A stretch of DNA of 64,000 nucleotides, from contig JAODUO010001368.1 of assembly GCA_025642075.2 (NCBI GenBank), positions 1 through 64,000 of the forward strand, read 5' to 3'. Of this stretch, positions 1-41,256 are shown piece by piece (within the stretch, counting starts at the first letter, position 1; every line of letters begins with the position of its first letter). Source of the stretch: Ridgeia piscesae. Taxonomy: Eukaryota; Annelida; Polychaeta; Sabellida; Siboglinidae. The notes below the pieces were generated by a model. It made no database searches. It saw only the letters and a program-made list of their open reading frames with translations, and had not been told where the DNA came from. Both the position numbers and the translations under genes were made by a program.

Positions 1-189
1 TTCAAGCAGAATTTAGTATCTAGCCCTACTGAATCTAAGGTTATAAACGAATACCTGCTGAATGGCGGCAATTTTGGATTTCACGCTCCAGTGACTTTAT
101 GCCACGGATTTTCAAAATGCACCTCCTGGATTGTAGAAAGACATGGTATGTAGAATACAAATCAAAAGAAAAACTGCCTTTACCTTAAC

Positions 190-1430
190 ATTTTAAGGCA
201 TAAATGGCAGAGGCTGGACTATCCAGAATGTTTGAAAACAATTGTGTTCAATCAACTAAACTACTTTTTAACGGAACATAAACTACTTTATATATTTCAG
301 TCTGGTTTTCGGTCGTCGTATTCCACTGATACATGTTTGATCCACCTAACCGATTACATTAAACAAGTGTGTGATAATGGCAATTATAGAGATATAGTAT
401 TGTTCGATTTGCAAAAAGCTTATGATACTGTGGATCATGCCATTCTTTTGAAGAAACAAAAGGGTGCAGGTGTTGATGAACTCTCTATATATTGGTTTAG
501 ATCGTATTTGACAGGTAGGGTAGAGGTTACCGATGTCGATGGAACAATGTGGCTAAAGGTATCACTTGCGGAGTGCCACAAGGTTCTATACTTGGGCCTC
601 TGTTATTATTATTTTTTAAATGACATGTCTGCTGCAGTTAAATGCAAGCTATTGTTATACGCGGACGATTCAGTCTTGCTTGCGTCAGGAAGGGAATAGT
701 AGGAATCGAGGAACTTTAAGTTCTGAATTGGAATCCGTGAATGACTAGTTAATCAACAACAAGTTGTCGCTCCATTTGGGTAAAACACAATCCATTGTAT
801 TTGGAACGAAGATACAATTATGCAAATGCAACACTCTTAATATTGTACGTAATGGAAATGCCATTGAATCAAATTCAATCATCACCTATTTAGGCGTAAC
901 TTTAGATTAGTCTCTTTCTAGTGATGCTATAGCTTCTGATGTCTTTTCTTAAATGTCACACAGTCTAAAGGTTTTTGTATAGGAACGCCAGCAAGTTTAA
1001 TATAATACACAAAGTTACAAATTTCATATAATTTCAATGTAATTTTGATTACACATGTTCGGCTTGGTACAATGGATTGTCGAAATTATGAAGTTCAGAA
1101 TGCTGCATAGCCAGAACAAGATAGTTTATTTTTTATCAAATGATCTACCGCGGTTCCATGTCGGAGCTAATGAATTTAAGACCGTTGCTTTACTCCCTGT
1201 AGATTATAGAGTAGAAGAATTAAAACTGGGCTACACGTTCAATATTATAATTGTTCAGGCACTATAATATTTAAGAACAAATATTGAAATGGTACAGAAG
1301 AGCCGGCAACTGGGCATGTGTTATTCCAAGAGTGAAGGGTTATGGCCAAATGTCATTCTTTTATACAAGCTTATGGAACAACCTGCCTATCGAATTAAAA
1401 CAATGTAAATCTAAAACAATGGAATTTGAA
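190..1430 (+). pseudogene. CR1/L2-type LINE reverse transcriptase relic
   Basis: A broken non-LTR retrotransposon reverse transcriptase. The opening frame (232-699) has a GFR fingers motif, LFDLQKAYDTVDH (palm motif A with its catalytic Asp), WFRSYLTGR, a frame-shifted PQGS-type motif near 570-600 and YADDS (motif C) near 658-672. After a stop at about 699, more RT and C-terminal pieces follow in other frames, including NNKLSLHLGKT near 750-785 and a frame at 1055-1267 resembling the LINE C-terminal region (LPRFH and LPVDYRVEELKL). No endonuclease is seen upstream, so the copy is 5'-truncated. Stops and frameshifts make it inactive. The clade is assigned only from the look of the RT. Confidence 0.85.
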
Positions 1431-1827
1431 ACAAAGTAAACCCTCTTCTAGTTAGTATGTTGTTGGTCCATGAATTACAATCATTAAGTGGCATTTTAAT
1501 ATATTTGTATTAACTTATCATACTATGTATTGTCATATTATCATATTTTAGTAGAGTACTTTTTATATTAGCACATTGTCTTGCTAATAACATGTATTTA
1601 AAAATATTTATATATCTGTTTTATTTGTCTATATTTATATATCTATTTTTATTTATGTATTCATTATTCATCTATTTATTTTGTATTTTCTTAAATTATT
1701 AATATTTTTATGAGGATTACATTGGAAATAAGTAATACAATTAGTGTGCTTTCATGTGTTTATCCTCTATAATATTATAAATATGCGTATTCTTTTATTT
1801 GCTTTTGCATCTATGCTATGTTTAGTG
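1431..1827. other. AT-rich stretch without recognised gene
   Basis: Very A+T-rich sequence between a LINE relic and a transposase fragment. No open frame or structured repeat is evident. It may include the 3' tail of the LINE. Confidence 0.5.
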
Positions 1828-2184
1828 TCATGTATTTAAGCGGGGCACCTTTTTCATAAATCGACTTAGCCAATCACCACCCGACATGCCAGTTGTCTTG
1901 TTGAACGTATTTTCTATCCCCATCCTATCCGCCAGTGTATGCCAATATACAGACATAACTAGAAGACAGACCACACATCTCTCTTCCCTTTCCATACTTT
2001 GTATAGTGTTCATGATCTTATTATCCAGTTCTTCAATGAAGATCGGTCGTTTTCTTCCCAGGTGGGACAATCCAGGTTGAGGCTTGTCGACCCGACAGTG
2101 CCTCGTCAGAGGTTTGATGTATTCTGCGACCACTGGCGCAGAAGCTGGCCAAAATGTTGTTTGACATTTATATTTCCGAACCAT
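1828..2184 (-). pseudogene. pogo/Tigger-like transposase N-terminal fragment
   Basis: A minus-strand frame of 118 residues resembles the N-terminal DNA-binding part of pogo/Jerky-type (CENP-B-like helix-turn-helix) transposases. It has a basic GRKRPIF segment, then an acidic EELDNKIMNTIQ helix, an ADRMGIENTF segment, and GGDWLSRFMKKVPRLN. This matches the family pattern GRxxxF...EExL...F...AGxxWLxxFxKRxPxL. The DDE catalytic domain that should follow is absent, so this is a fragment. The assignment rests on these spaced motifs only. Confidence 0.6.
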
Positions 2185-2339
2185 ATCTGCAAGTGACCAA
2201 AGTTAAATGTAAGATACCGTTGTCATACCATGCTTGTAATTGGCAATAAATAACATTCTAAAATGTTTTTTTTGTGTGGCTCGTAGCAGTATGGGTGGTA
2301 ATAGTTCATAAACCACTTCTCAGCATAAACTAGTCGTGA

Positions 2340-2425
2340 AGATCATAAATGGGGCAAGGGTCACCGTGTGCACTTCGCCCCATGTAGGAAGTGGTGCGCT
2401 TTGCCCCAAAATCATTGCATCATCA
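2340..2425. repeat. GGGGCAA-type short repeats, possible DNA-transposon end
   Basis: Two near-copies of a block ending in GCCCC (TGCACTTCGCCCC and TGCGCTTTGCCCC) lie about 30 bp apart, next to GGGGCAAGGG. Such GGGGCAA termini are found in some invertebrate MITEs. A similar GGGGCAA/ACCCCA cluster occurs at 53360-53440. I could not define element ends or a target duplication. Confidence 0.25.
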
Positions 2426-2589
2426 GGATTAACAAACAACGTATGTGGCATTATCAGCCGCAAGAAAGCCTTGCATCTTTTGTAGTATACGACATTGTAC
2501 TTCAATGTAGCTATTTCGCATAATGTCCTACTTAGCGTGTATAGTCGCTGAGCATGTCGAGAGCTGCTCAATTGTGTTTACAATAATAC

Positions 2590-2830
2590 CGTAGTGTAAT
2601 GTAGTGGTTAGCACATACGCCTGGCATACCGGCGGTCAGAGTTCAGTACCAGGTCACGGCAACCATGGTATATTCGGTGTATTAACCAGGCCCTCAACAT
2701 TGGGGATTGTGAATTGGATAGTACCGTTCACGTTCGTTCCGTCTCAATTTTGAATGTAAAAAACACGACAAGTAGTGACCACCATCAATGCCAGCTTAGC
2801 AAGGTGGGCTTCGCGTAAATATTCTTAAAA
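2590..2830 (+). repeat. tRNA-derived SINE-like element
   Basis: GTAGTGGTTAGCACA near 2600-2615 resembles an RNA polymerase III A box within a tRNA-like head. GAGTTCAGTACC near 2639-2650 is an imperfect B box at the expected spacing. The unrelated body downstream would be the SINE tail. The B box is degenerate, so the copy is probably dead. No flanking target duplication was identified. Confidence 0.45.
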
Positions 2831-3555
2831 AGACGGACTAATTCAATGAGACCTTACAAGATCATACCATTGTAACAACAACGTATCAGTTAATAGAACC
2901 ATACCGAGAGCTGGAAATAACAGGAACTAGGATACGAACAAACAACGCAAATTATGTGTTTCCTGAAATAATTGCTGACAATCTGGTTTTGACAGCATAG
3001 TGCTTCCACTTTTTCTGTCAATACGCAATAGATGGCGCCGCTGAAATGTATATTTAAAGATTTAGGTGGGGGTGCGCTATGGTCCTTGGGGTGTTCTTTG
3101 CCACTTTCTACTCGATAACAAATGAACGTCACCACAAGCTACCAGCTGTATGCCGTCTGAGTTGAGGAGCAACCCACGATGCGTGTGTCTACTGTTCGAC
3201 GTCGCGGTGTACAGTACATAAGTATGTTACGGTTACTGTACACTGCGACAATTTATGTCCAGTACGTTACAGTCTGTTTACGTCACAATCTAAATTATGC
3301 TTCCGACCTCCTTCAAGCTTTGTCTCTGTCAACAATGGTGATAACGGTTAAATATGCGAATTGTATTACAAATGCTACATGACATATTCTAGAGCAAACA
3401 TTACTGGTTGCGAAACCACGTAGGCAGTCATTTAATTAATCGTTTGACGGAGTTTGCTAATCTATCTGGATACATCAATATATTGTCGATGCACTGCAGT
3501 AAATAGTTTTGAAATACATGGCAGATCGTACCTTTGCGATACGTATCGTTTCGGG
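2831..3555. other. no recognised gene
   Basis: Intergenic sequence between the SINE-like element and the start of duplication copy A. The short open frames here have no recognisable domain. Confidence 0.5.
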
Positions 3556-3843
3556 ATCGTCCCTATTAGCAGGCGCAGTAAAACAACTAATAGTAATTTC
3601 CTCTCAGTTGTGCTACCTCGTCAACGCGTTGGATGATACAATTCGTAATGACACAATCTCATGTACAAACTACAACGCTCTTCGTCGATTAATCGAGTCG
3701 AGAAATGCCATCATATGTTTTTCCAACATTTCTGATAACGCTGCATACTGAATTCGCCATCGTGAAACATGCATCATATCACAACAGAGCCAGTTGAGAA
3801 TAACATGTCGAACTGTTATCAATACAGTCAATAATTATATTCA

Positions 3844-32979
<29,136 letters not shown>

Positions 32980-33809
32980 CTGATATTGCGACGGCGACCT
33001 GTTGTAATTAAATCATGGTTGTATCACTAGTTCGTGAACATGGTAGGCCTTTATGCATATGATACTTTTTTAGTCACCGTTATTCTTATTACTGATTATA
33101 CAGTTATTTATCTTTCTTTAAACTAGTATATTACTAATGTAGTACTAATGTAGTACTAATGGTAGTGGTAGTGGTAGTGGTAGTGGTAGTAGCAGTAGTA
33201 GCTATTATTTGTACATTAAACTGGTTTCATACATGATTGTCTGTTCTAAATGGCACACACCACATTCAGTGTAATAACGAAAAGTCTCTAGAGAACACAG
33301 TATGAAATGCATGCATGCAAGCATTGATCTCCACTAGACACAAATACTGCTGCAAATCACGTACAAAGATCATTGGATATATATATGTTGTATTACATTT
33401 CAAGCATAACTATTAACTTATATGTGTTACACATGTGGAGCAGTATTTTCAATATCAATGCAGTTTGATGACTATTGAGGTAATATTTACAATGCAAATG
33501 ACGTCTACAGTTGACCTATATTTCATGTCTGACCTGGATTTGACCTGCACAATGTGACAAATGATTAGGAAATTGACATTTATAGTTTGGATGCAAAATC
33601 GCTAATCATTAATTTAATGGTGTGTAAATTTGTAAAGGATTATTATAGCATGATCTATTAATTTAAGCTATATTTCATATTTTACTTACGTATTCTATGT
33701 ACTAGAATTAATGGTAAAATTTATCATTACATGTATCACTCCCGTAACATTTGACATAATGCAAATTGAGTTCACATTAGTATCAGTATTGGGAGCTATT
33801 TTATTCTTA

Positions 33810-33840
<31 letters not shown>

Positions 33841-33886
33841 TATAAATATATATATATAATATTGATATATATATGTATATATATAT

Positions 33887-33940
<54 letters not shown>
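32980..33940. other. no gene recognised; simple repeats
   Basis: Contains a short (TAGTGG)n tract near 33155-33195 and a compound TA microsatellite at 33812-33948. The missing first exon of the chitinase-like gene could be here, but no convincing signal peptide with a phase-2 donor was found. Confidence 0.5.
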
Positions 33941-33944
<4 letters not shown>

Positions 33945-33949
<5 letters not shown>

Positions 33950-34740
33950 ATGATTTGGATAATGATATAACCAGCAAGATGTTGAAGTTTGCGGATGACA
34001 CAAATTTTTTTAGGAAAATTTAAAGTGATGCAGATAGACAGCATTTACAAGATGAGCTTAATAAGTTAACTAAATGGTCTGAGAAGTGGCAAATGTTATT
34101 TAACTTGGGGAAGTGCCTCCACACAGGACATTGGACTGAAGGTGTACATTATACAATGGGTGGTACTGTAATAAGTACTATCATAGAAGAAAAGGACTTA
34201 GGGTTAATTATTATTTAATAATTATCAAGTGCGGAATTGCAGCATCGAAGGTAAACCAAAGTATTGGATTAATTAGGTAAAATATAGTGTACAAGAAAAA
34301 AGACCTAATAATACCGTTGTACATATCAATAGTTAGACCTCATTTGGAATATTGTATAGAAGCATGGAGGCCATATCGCAAGAAGGATATTGATATGCTA
34401 AAACGAGTACAAAGGAGAGCAACCAAAATTATACAAAAACTCAGGGATATTAGTTATGAAATGCGTCTAAGAGAATAACACTAGCGATTGAGAGGAGATC
34501 AGATAGAAATGCTTAAAATATTGAATGGGTATGAAATATTGATATAAATGCTTTTTCTCGATTAAGGCACAGAGAAGGGCTAGAGGACATGAAGTTACAT
34601 CAACAAAGATTAGAAGCAGTATATATTAGGCTAGACTAGGTGATAGCAAACTCTCATTTTCACAAAGTCAAAGAACAGTACATTAAAACAGATTAACAGC
34701 TCATTGTGTAGGTGGTACTGGTAGTAGTGTTAATATGTTT
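33945..34740 (+). pseudogene. CR1/L2-type LINE RT palm-to-thumb relic
   Basis: Immediately after a TA microsatellite the plus strand reads [11 protein letters not shown] (RT motif C), LNKLTKWSEKWQMLFNLGKC, EEKDLGLII, YISIVRPHLEYCIEAW, KRVQRRATKII and SYEMRLRE. This is the order of motif C to the C-terminus in CR1/L2-type LINEs. Several stops break it. The N-terminal RT and endonuclease are missing at the microsatellite boundary. Confidence 0.85.
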
Positions 34741-35050
34741 TAAAATAAGAAGGGCGGGATACACTTAGATAGGTGGGTTGGGCTCTCGATAAGCCAAAGA
34801 GCTTCTTTGTCCATCTGCTATCTAGAGTTGATTCTCTAGGTGGCAATCTTGTTAAATCTATTAAAATACTGATTGACCCCATTTGCGTATTGGTTCCTGT
34901 GTGGCGTGTTTAAAATCAGCGTGTATAAATAACTCAAAGGGGCGGAATGTACACAGATACTATGGGTTAGATTACCAATATGCCGAAGGCTTCCTTATCA
35001 ACTTGCCATCTATAGTTCACTCTCGGATGGCAATTTTGTTAAATTTGGCT
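34741..35050 (+). repeat. two diverged copies of a LINE tail
   Basis: GGGCGGGATACACTTAGATA... at about 34752 and GGGGCGGAATGTACACAGATA... at about 34938 start similar 110-bp blocks, ending GGTGGCAATCTTGTTAAAT and GGATGGCAATTTTGTTAAAT. They look like two copies of the 3' region of the preceding LINE type. Confidence 0.45.
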
Positions 35051-35487
35051 AAATCTTGTCATTATTGCCATAACCGTATTACCTTTTTGACACGCAGCAC
35101 GGAGATTTGTTCACGCGGCATCGTCTCGGGGGATTTTGTTTTGTAAGTATTTCTCCAAATATAGCTTTTTAACAATTCATTTGTACAGTGTAATAAAATA
35201 AGTGTGTTACATATTTTGAATATCATTATACTAAGTCTTTGCAAATGTTTCTTCACATATTGGAAAATTCGGCATGTTTTGATTGATGTGTTCGATTCGC
35301 GGGCTAGCCAGTTTTATTTTATCAACGAACGACTTTAAATTGTGTTTATTATAGTGTGCATATATCTTATTTTTAGTCTATTTACACGTAAGTGTGTGTG
35401 TATTTATTTATTGTTAAACTAAGTGTATGCATTTTATTTATTAGTAATTTTTATTAACTCTTAATCACTATCAATCACGCTGGTGTT

Positions 35488-36738
35488 ATGGCTAGCTCCC
35501 ATTCAAGATGTATTTTCAAATATTCACTGTTCATGTTTGCGTATCTGCATATCATCTCTAGACTAAATCATGAAATGAAGAGCTTTCATAACAACACAAT
35601 AGAAACAGCCTATGTGAACAATAAAGCCAGAAAAGACACAAATTCTATCACAACATATTACCTGTACAGCCCTATCTGGAAAACTATCGCACAACTCAAA
35701 TGTCTCAAATCCAATAGTTCCACTGGTCTACTGATCACCCCACCACCATATAAACCCAAGTCAAACAAGACAGCAACAAAATTCACTGTTCTTTTATGCA
35801 TAATACTCTCAGGAGACATCCAGCTAAACCCAGGCCACTCTAAATGTAATTCATGTAAGAAATCACTAAAGTCCAATTCACTCACCCTAACTTGTAACGA
35901 CTGCAACAAATCAGTTCACATAAAATGCGCTGGAATATCCAGGCATGAATTTAATAGCACTTACCGAAACCTTGACACATGGCATTGTTCAGATTGCTCT
36001 GCACCCTGTGGCATTTGCCACAGGGACGTCCTTAATAACCACAAAGCAATCCATTGTGACCACTGCCAAAAATGGATACACACACAATGCTGTGCCATAG
36101 ATGACAATGCATACAAACAATTAATATACTATTCATGTTCTTGGGCTTGCCCTGACTGCAATAACTTCAACTTCACAAATTCCTTCTTCGAAGATAGTGA
36201 AATCCAGACGGAAAACCCTTTTGACCCCCTGAATGGCAACAATCATAACTCAAACGAAACAACTACAAGTAGTAACAACACAACCAATAACAAGAAAACC
36301 TATAAACAAAAGAACAGACCAAACTTCCGGTGCATCCTCATAAACTGCCAAAGCATTAAGAATAAAGCAGCAGATATCGAAGTACTAAACAACCTACATA
36401 ACCCAGACATAATCAGTGCAACAGAGTCATGGTTAGACCCCTCAGTTAAAAACGGAGAAATTTTCCCAGAACACTTTAATGTTTTTAGAAAAGACAGGGA
36501 AACAAGCACCACTGGAGGGGGGGTATTCCAAATATCCAAAGCTGATCTCATCACAACTCATCTAACAAACTTAAACACTAACAGTGAGAGCATTTGGACA
36601 GAAACTGAAATAAAAGGAATGAAACCCATAATCATATGCACCTTCTACCGTGCCCCACATGACTCTCAAGGAACTCAAATTGAAGAATTAGATCTATCTC
36701 TATCTAAATTAGGAAACAAAATAAACATAATGTCATAA
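35488..36738 (+). CDS. LINE ORF: PHD-type zinc fingers plus endonuclease
   Basis: A 416-residue open frame starting ATG at 35488. Two Cys/His clusters span roughly residues 118-228 (CKSCKKS...CNDCNKSVHIKC...WHCSDC, then CGICHRDV...CDHCQKWIHTQC...CPDC). They match PHD-like fingers reported in some CR1-type elements. From about residue 277 the apurinic-type endonuclease starts: RCILINCQSIKNK, ATESWLD and FRKDRETSTTGGGV. The frame is lost at about 36735 just before the GDFNLPNINW motif. PHD fingers and endonuclease share one frame here. The mobile element copies itself through target-primed reverse transcription. Confidence 0.85.
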   Translation: MASSHSRCIFKYSLFMFAYLHIISRLNHEMKSFHNNTIETAYVNNKARKDTNSITTYYLYSPIWKTIAQLKCLKSNSSTGLLITPPPYKPKSNKTATKFTVLLCIILSGDIQLNPGHSKCNSCKKSLKSNSLTLTCNDCNKSVHIKCAGISRHEFNSTYRNLDTWHCSDCSAPCGICHRDVLNNHKAIHCDHCQKWIHTQCCAIDDNAYKQLIYYSCSWACPDCNNFNFTNSFFEDSEIQTENPFDPLNGNNHNSNETTTSSNNTTNNKKTYKQKNRPNFRCILINCQSIKNKAADIEVLNNLHNPDIISATESWLDPSVKNGEIFPEHFNVFRKDRETSTTGGGVFQISKADLITTHLTNLNTNSESIWTETEIKGMKPIIICTFYRAPHDSQGTQIEELDLSLSKLGNKINIMS

Positions 36739-37256
36739 TTACCGGCGATTTCAATCTTCCTAACATAAACTGGGAAAATCACAATGTCACACCTAACAGT
36801 GGATATAGTACAGTTGCTGCCAACAAACTACTCTCCCTCGTAGAGGAACATGGACTAATCCAACATGTCAATGAACCCACACGTAAACAAGGAAATGCCA
36901 ACGATATCCTAGATCTTGTCTTCACAAATAGACCTGGGTTAATAAAGAAACTAAATGTAATAGACGGCATAGCAGACCACAACACAATTATCATTGATGT
37001 AAATATCTCACCCAAACGCAAACATCGCCCCAAACGAAAATATTTCATCAGAAATAAAGCTGACCACCTTAACATCCAGAAATCTCTCGATGACTTCACA
37101 CATGAATACTTCTCTTTAAACCAAAACATGACAGTCAATGACAAATGGAACCTTGTTTCAAAAAAAAAAAATCATCAACATTATGAAACACTATGTACCA
37201 GTCCGTCTTACAACTTCCAGATACAACCTTCCCTGGTTCAATAAAGACTTGAAAAA
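36739..37256 (+). pseudogene. LINE endonuclease, second half (frameshifted)
   Basis: In another frame, ITGDFNLPNINWENH and NDILDLVFTNRPG then IADHNTIIIDV give the GDFN and SDH-type catalytic motifs of the endonuclease (here ADHN). A frameshift at a run of A near 37160 separates it from the RT. Confidence 0.8.
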
Positions 37257-38813
37257 ATGTGCAAAAGAAAGAAACGATTATATAAGAAAGCAAAAATATC
37301 TAGAAATCCAGAAGACTGGCAAGAGTTTTGTAACATCAGGAAAGACATGCACAAACACCTTCGTTCTGCTAGACTGTCCTATATAAATCAATTCCTAACA
37401 ACTGCAATAACAGACAAACCGAAAGCATTCTGGAGTTTCATTTCCAAACTTAGACAAGATAACCAGGGTATTGGGGACCTCAACATTGCGGGAAACATAA
37501 TTAGCGATGACAAGCAAAAAGCAGAAGCCTTAGGCAATCAGTTCAAAAGTGTCTTCACATATGAAGGAAATTCCAAGCTGCCAAATCTGAATGACAGCCC
37601 ACATGGAAAAATACCCGAATTAACAATTTCACTTAAAGGAGTACATGACCAACTATCAAAAATTAACACCTCTAAATCGCAAGGACCAGATGGCATTCCA
37701 CCATGGTTTCTAAACAGATATGCCTACCACCTAACACCAATAATACATGATATCTTCCAATCATCAGTTGACTCTGGTCAAGTCCCCAAAGTCTGGAACG
37801 AAGCAAACATAACAGCAATTTTCAAGAAAGGAAACAGGGCAGAAACTTCAACTACAGACCAATATCCTTAACACCTGTGATTTCTAAACTTCTTGAACAC
37901 ATAATTCATAGCCACATCATGAAACACCTTGAACAACATCACATCCTAACTGACCACCAACATGGTTTTCGTGCAAAAAGATCAACAGAAACTCAATTAA
38001 TTCAAACTGTCCATGACATAAGCAAATATCTAGATGAAAAGAAATCTGTAGACATGGCCATTCTAGACTTCACTAAAGCATTCGACAAAGTTCCACATAA
38101 AAGACTAATCCACAAACTAAAATACTATGACATCACAGGCCCAATATCGTCATGGATAGAAAGCTTCCTTGCAGAAAGGTTGTAATAAATGGATCAGCAT
38201 CCAAACCAATTAAAGTCACCTCAGGGGTACCACAGGGAACCGTACTGGGGCCCTTACTTTTCTTACTTTACATAAATGATCTACCCAACAATCTCACTTC
38301 AAACATTCGCCTTTTTGCAGATGACTGCCTACTATATCAAACAATTAAATCAGACAATGACATTTCTCTCCTCCAAAATGATCTAATCAAACTTGAGGAA
38401 TGGCAAAACACCTGGCTTATGAAATTCAATCCCACCAAATGCTTCACAATGACATTATCCTCAAGAAAACCGACACCTTCTGTGGCCAACAACTTAAATC
38501 TGTTCAATCACATTGTTATCTTGGTGTACAAATATCAAATACATTAGATTGGACAGCACAATGCAACTCAGTCGCTAGGAAAGCACAACAGACTCTAGGA
38601 GTCATTAGGAGAAATCTAAATAAATGCCCAACCCACATTAAGTCAATAGCCTACACAACCCTTGTCCGACCAATACTTGAATATGCATCAGCATCATGGG
38701 AACCACACTGCCTAAAACATATTAAAACCTTAGAAAGGATCCAAAGACAAGCTGCCAGATTTTGTACACATAACTATTCTAGAGAACCAGGAACAGTAAC
38801 CCAACTTTTTTAA
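37257..38813 (+). pseudogene. LINE reverse transcriptase (CR1/L2-like), frameshifted
   Basis: RT domain in three frames. 37257-37871 covers the linker and SKSQGPDGIPPWFLN. 37877-38185 has QHGFRAKRSTETQL and MAILDFTKAFDKVPH (motif A Asp). 38152-38547 has SGVPQGTVLGPLLFLLYIND and RLFADDCLLY (motif C). 38400-38813 has LGVQISNTLDW and RPILEYASASWEPH. The breaks are small (near 37865, 38170 and 38500), so the copy is fairly young but inactive as read. The RT uses the nicked target to copy element RNA. Confidence 0.9.
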
Positions 38814-39290
38814 GACCTCCAGTGGGACACCCTCCAAACAAGAAGAAAAATTAAAAGACTTGGCATAATATACAAAATGGAACATAGCCTTATAGATATC
38901 CCGCTAGATCACTATATCCAACACAACACTAGAACCTCACGTAAACATGACAGTCAGTTCTTGCAAATTAGATACTCTGCAAACATATTTGGAAGCAGCT
39001 TCTTCCCAACAACAATTAAGGAATGGAATTCTCTCCCCTCAAACACTGTCTCAAGTAAATCACTAAAATCATTTCAGAATAGTTTAATCCAACATTTTAA
39101 CAATTAAGTCAGATGACCCACCATGCGCACTGGCGTGATGTGTCCCTAGGACATTTTGCCCGTTAAGATACAGATACGTATATATAATAGTGTAGGGGCC
39201 TATGGCTATGCCGCCATAGCCTTTGGCTTTGCTTAACGTAGCACTAGCCCGAGGCCATGTGCACGGCATAGCCATGGCTATACCTATCAT
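38814..39290 (+). mobile_element. LINE C-terminal tail and 3' UTR
   Basis: After a stop at 38813 the frame resumes (SLIDIPLDHYIQ, FFPTTIKEWNSLPSNTVSS, FQNSLIQHFNN to 39107), the WNSLP motif common to CR1/L2-like C-termini. The 3' UTR (AAGTCAGATGACCCACCATG onward) has a close relative in opposite orientation at 44390-44460, which confirms it as element sequence. Confidence 0.8.
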
Positions 39291-39655
39291 ATTTTCTTAA
39301 TACACTCTACCATTTAAATGTAATCAATCAAGGACATACTATATTGCAACAAATTTATAAACACAACTATGTCTAAGACAGTGTGACGTGTCATCCGAAT
39401 TTTACCTCTGACTTGGAAGGACCTGGTTAGTAGCAGAACGATCATAAACGCAAATCCAGTGAGAGTGTACGAAGTTGCTCTGATGAACATGATGATGATG
39501 AGTTAGACTTCCTACTTGAAGTCACTGTATTGAGCGAATATAGATACTCTACCGATATACAGCGATGTCTTGGTCATTTTTTGCAGTGTGTTTCCGTTGC
39601 TAACTGACGCACACTGATACTTATTTAGACAATGTAATCAAACGATTGTTACGTC
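39291..39655. other. no gene recognised
   Basis: Short interval with a few ATG repeats near 39489. No supported feature. Confidence 0.4.
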
Positions 39656-39664
39656 ATAAAAAGG

Positions 39665-40080
39665 TCAGGACCGGTATTCTCGAACGATGTGCCAATATCT
39701 TTGCGCCAATTTTTTCAATTACGTCGAAACTTCGTAAGTTACGATTTTTCGTAACTACTATTCTCCAAACAGTTATGCTAAGAATATTCATAAATATCTT
39801 GACTATTTCATCGTAACTTACTACAACGCAATAGGTCGCGTAACCTTTTTAAAACTTTGCAGCACCAATTTATTTGTATTTCAGACGCACTTAACATGGC
39901 TGCAATGTTATTAAATAGTCCCGCGTTCCGACAACGATTTCGGCGACAACGGGTATTTCAAGTTCGTCGAAATGTGCTTGGTTATCTTGACCACCATCAG
40001 TTATCCGACGTGTATATTTTTACTGGCGCTGTCAGCAATTGCATCTGTCCTCATAAAAAACGGCGTTCTATATAGTAATA
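39665..40080 (+). pseudogene. possible Harbinger-like N-terminal fragment
   Basis: GGACCGGTATTCTCGAACG at 39668 looks like a DNA-transposon terminus. The nearby frame reads MAAMLLNSPAFRQRFRRQRV, FQVRRNVLGYLDHHQLSDVY, loosely like the basic N-terminus of PIF/Harbinger nucleases (RRxRVFRxR.NPL...). No DDE domain is seen and the partner terminus was not found, so this is a weak call. Confidence 0.25.
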
Positions 40081-40759
40081 TAAACGTGTCGCAACGATAA
40101 TAAAAAATAAACAAACGGGACCGATTATTACTTGACTGCATTCTGAGTAAATGAGCCTTACGTGGTCGTTACGCTTCGCATGCTTAAATAAAACATTATA
40201 AAAGATTTAGAACACACAATTCCATTTAAGAAATTATGTTGTCATTAGTTAAAAACAAAATCATGGTCTGATAAGCCATTCGATAAGTACCCCAGCGTTT
40301 GTATAGATTAGTCATTACATTCCTAGATCTAGGTTATCTAAGTTACGGCCTATAATATATTTCAAATTATTATAGTCATAAACATACACTTTATTTACAC
40401 ACTGAAATATCTGTTTAAGATATAAATTAAAGTATGTAAAATTTATTAAATCCAGAGCAAAATATATTTACAGGTGAAGGGAGTAATTTGAATCTCTCTA
40501 GGTAACATCTGAACAAATGGAGTCGTAGCAAGTAAAGTTACTAAAAGGTAATATACACTATTAATTAAAACCATTTCTCATTTACATCACAACTATGTTG
40601 AATATGTTATGATATTCATTCAGAAATATTTGAAAGTCCCATATCTTACTGGATATATATCTGGTCGTTGCAAAAGGACACCTCAAATACATTTACACCA
40701 AACATGTCCTAATTAAACCTTAGTATGAATGATAATTATTATCTATATGTACACATAAC

Positions 40760-40875
40760 TTACAACAAGTTAAAGGGAACCCAAAGGGAAAAGTTTACAA
40801 ACGAATTATTCTGAATGGTAATCACATTTTTAAAGTCAGTGGGTTATTAGTAAAGAAAATCTGAACACCTTTTCT
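40760..40875. repeat. inverted repeat, left partner
   Basis: AAACGAATTATTCTGAATGG followed by TAATCACATTTTTAAAGTC, preceded by AAGTTAAAGGGAACCCAAAGG, is the inverse complement of 45845-45985. The pair is about 5.1 kb apart. Confidence 0.75.
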
Positions 40876-41256
40876 ATCAAAGTTCGTAAGTCGCGCCATT
40901 TTGTTTGATGTGTGACGTAGTTGAATGTTTGGCGCGATGAGCGGCAGATCGGGCAAATCTGTAGTTAAAATTCCGTTAAAATAATCGCCAGGTGGCGCTT
41001 CGCGATGTGTACATCCGCTTCGTGTACACGTGTAGGAAAGCGAACATGATTTTCGTTCAGAAATAGCTGAATTTAGGTTGCAACGATAAGGGCCAACATT
41101 TTCAAGATAGAACTGAGCGCGCTGGTAAACCTGATAAAGAAGACCCGCCGGAAGCCGAAATGCAGAGGCAAGTAACAGCCGAGGCGACATTGACAAGTGG
41201 ACGAAACTCGCTGAAACTTCGAAACACTGACAGGTAAGTTGATGGCCACCTCGCAT
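40822..41256 (-). other. unrecognised 144-residue open frame
   Basis: Longer than most chance frames in this AT-rich DNA and locally GC-richer. No domain recognised. A GT donor-like CAG/GTAAGT lies at 41230 on the opposite strand. It may be part of a DNA transposon bounded by the 40760/45845 inverted repeats. Confidence 0.15.

Noticed and set aside
2590..2660. Genuine tRNA gene
   Set aside because: A-box-like and B-box-like segments are present, but no cloverleaf stem pairing could be built. Better explained as a SINE head.
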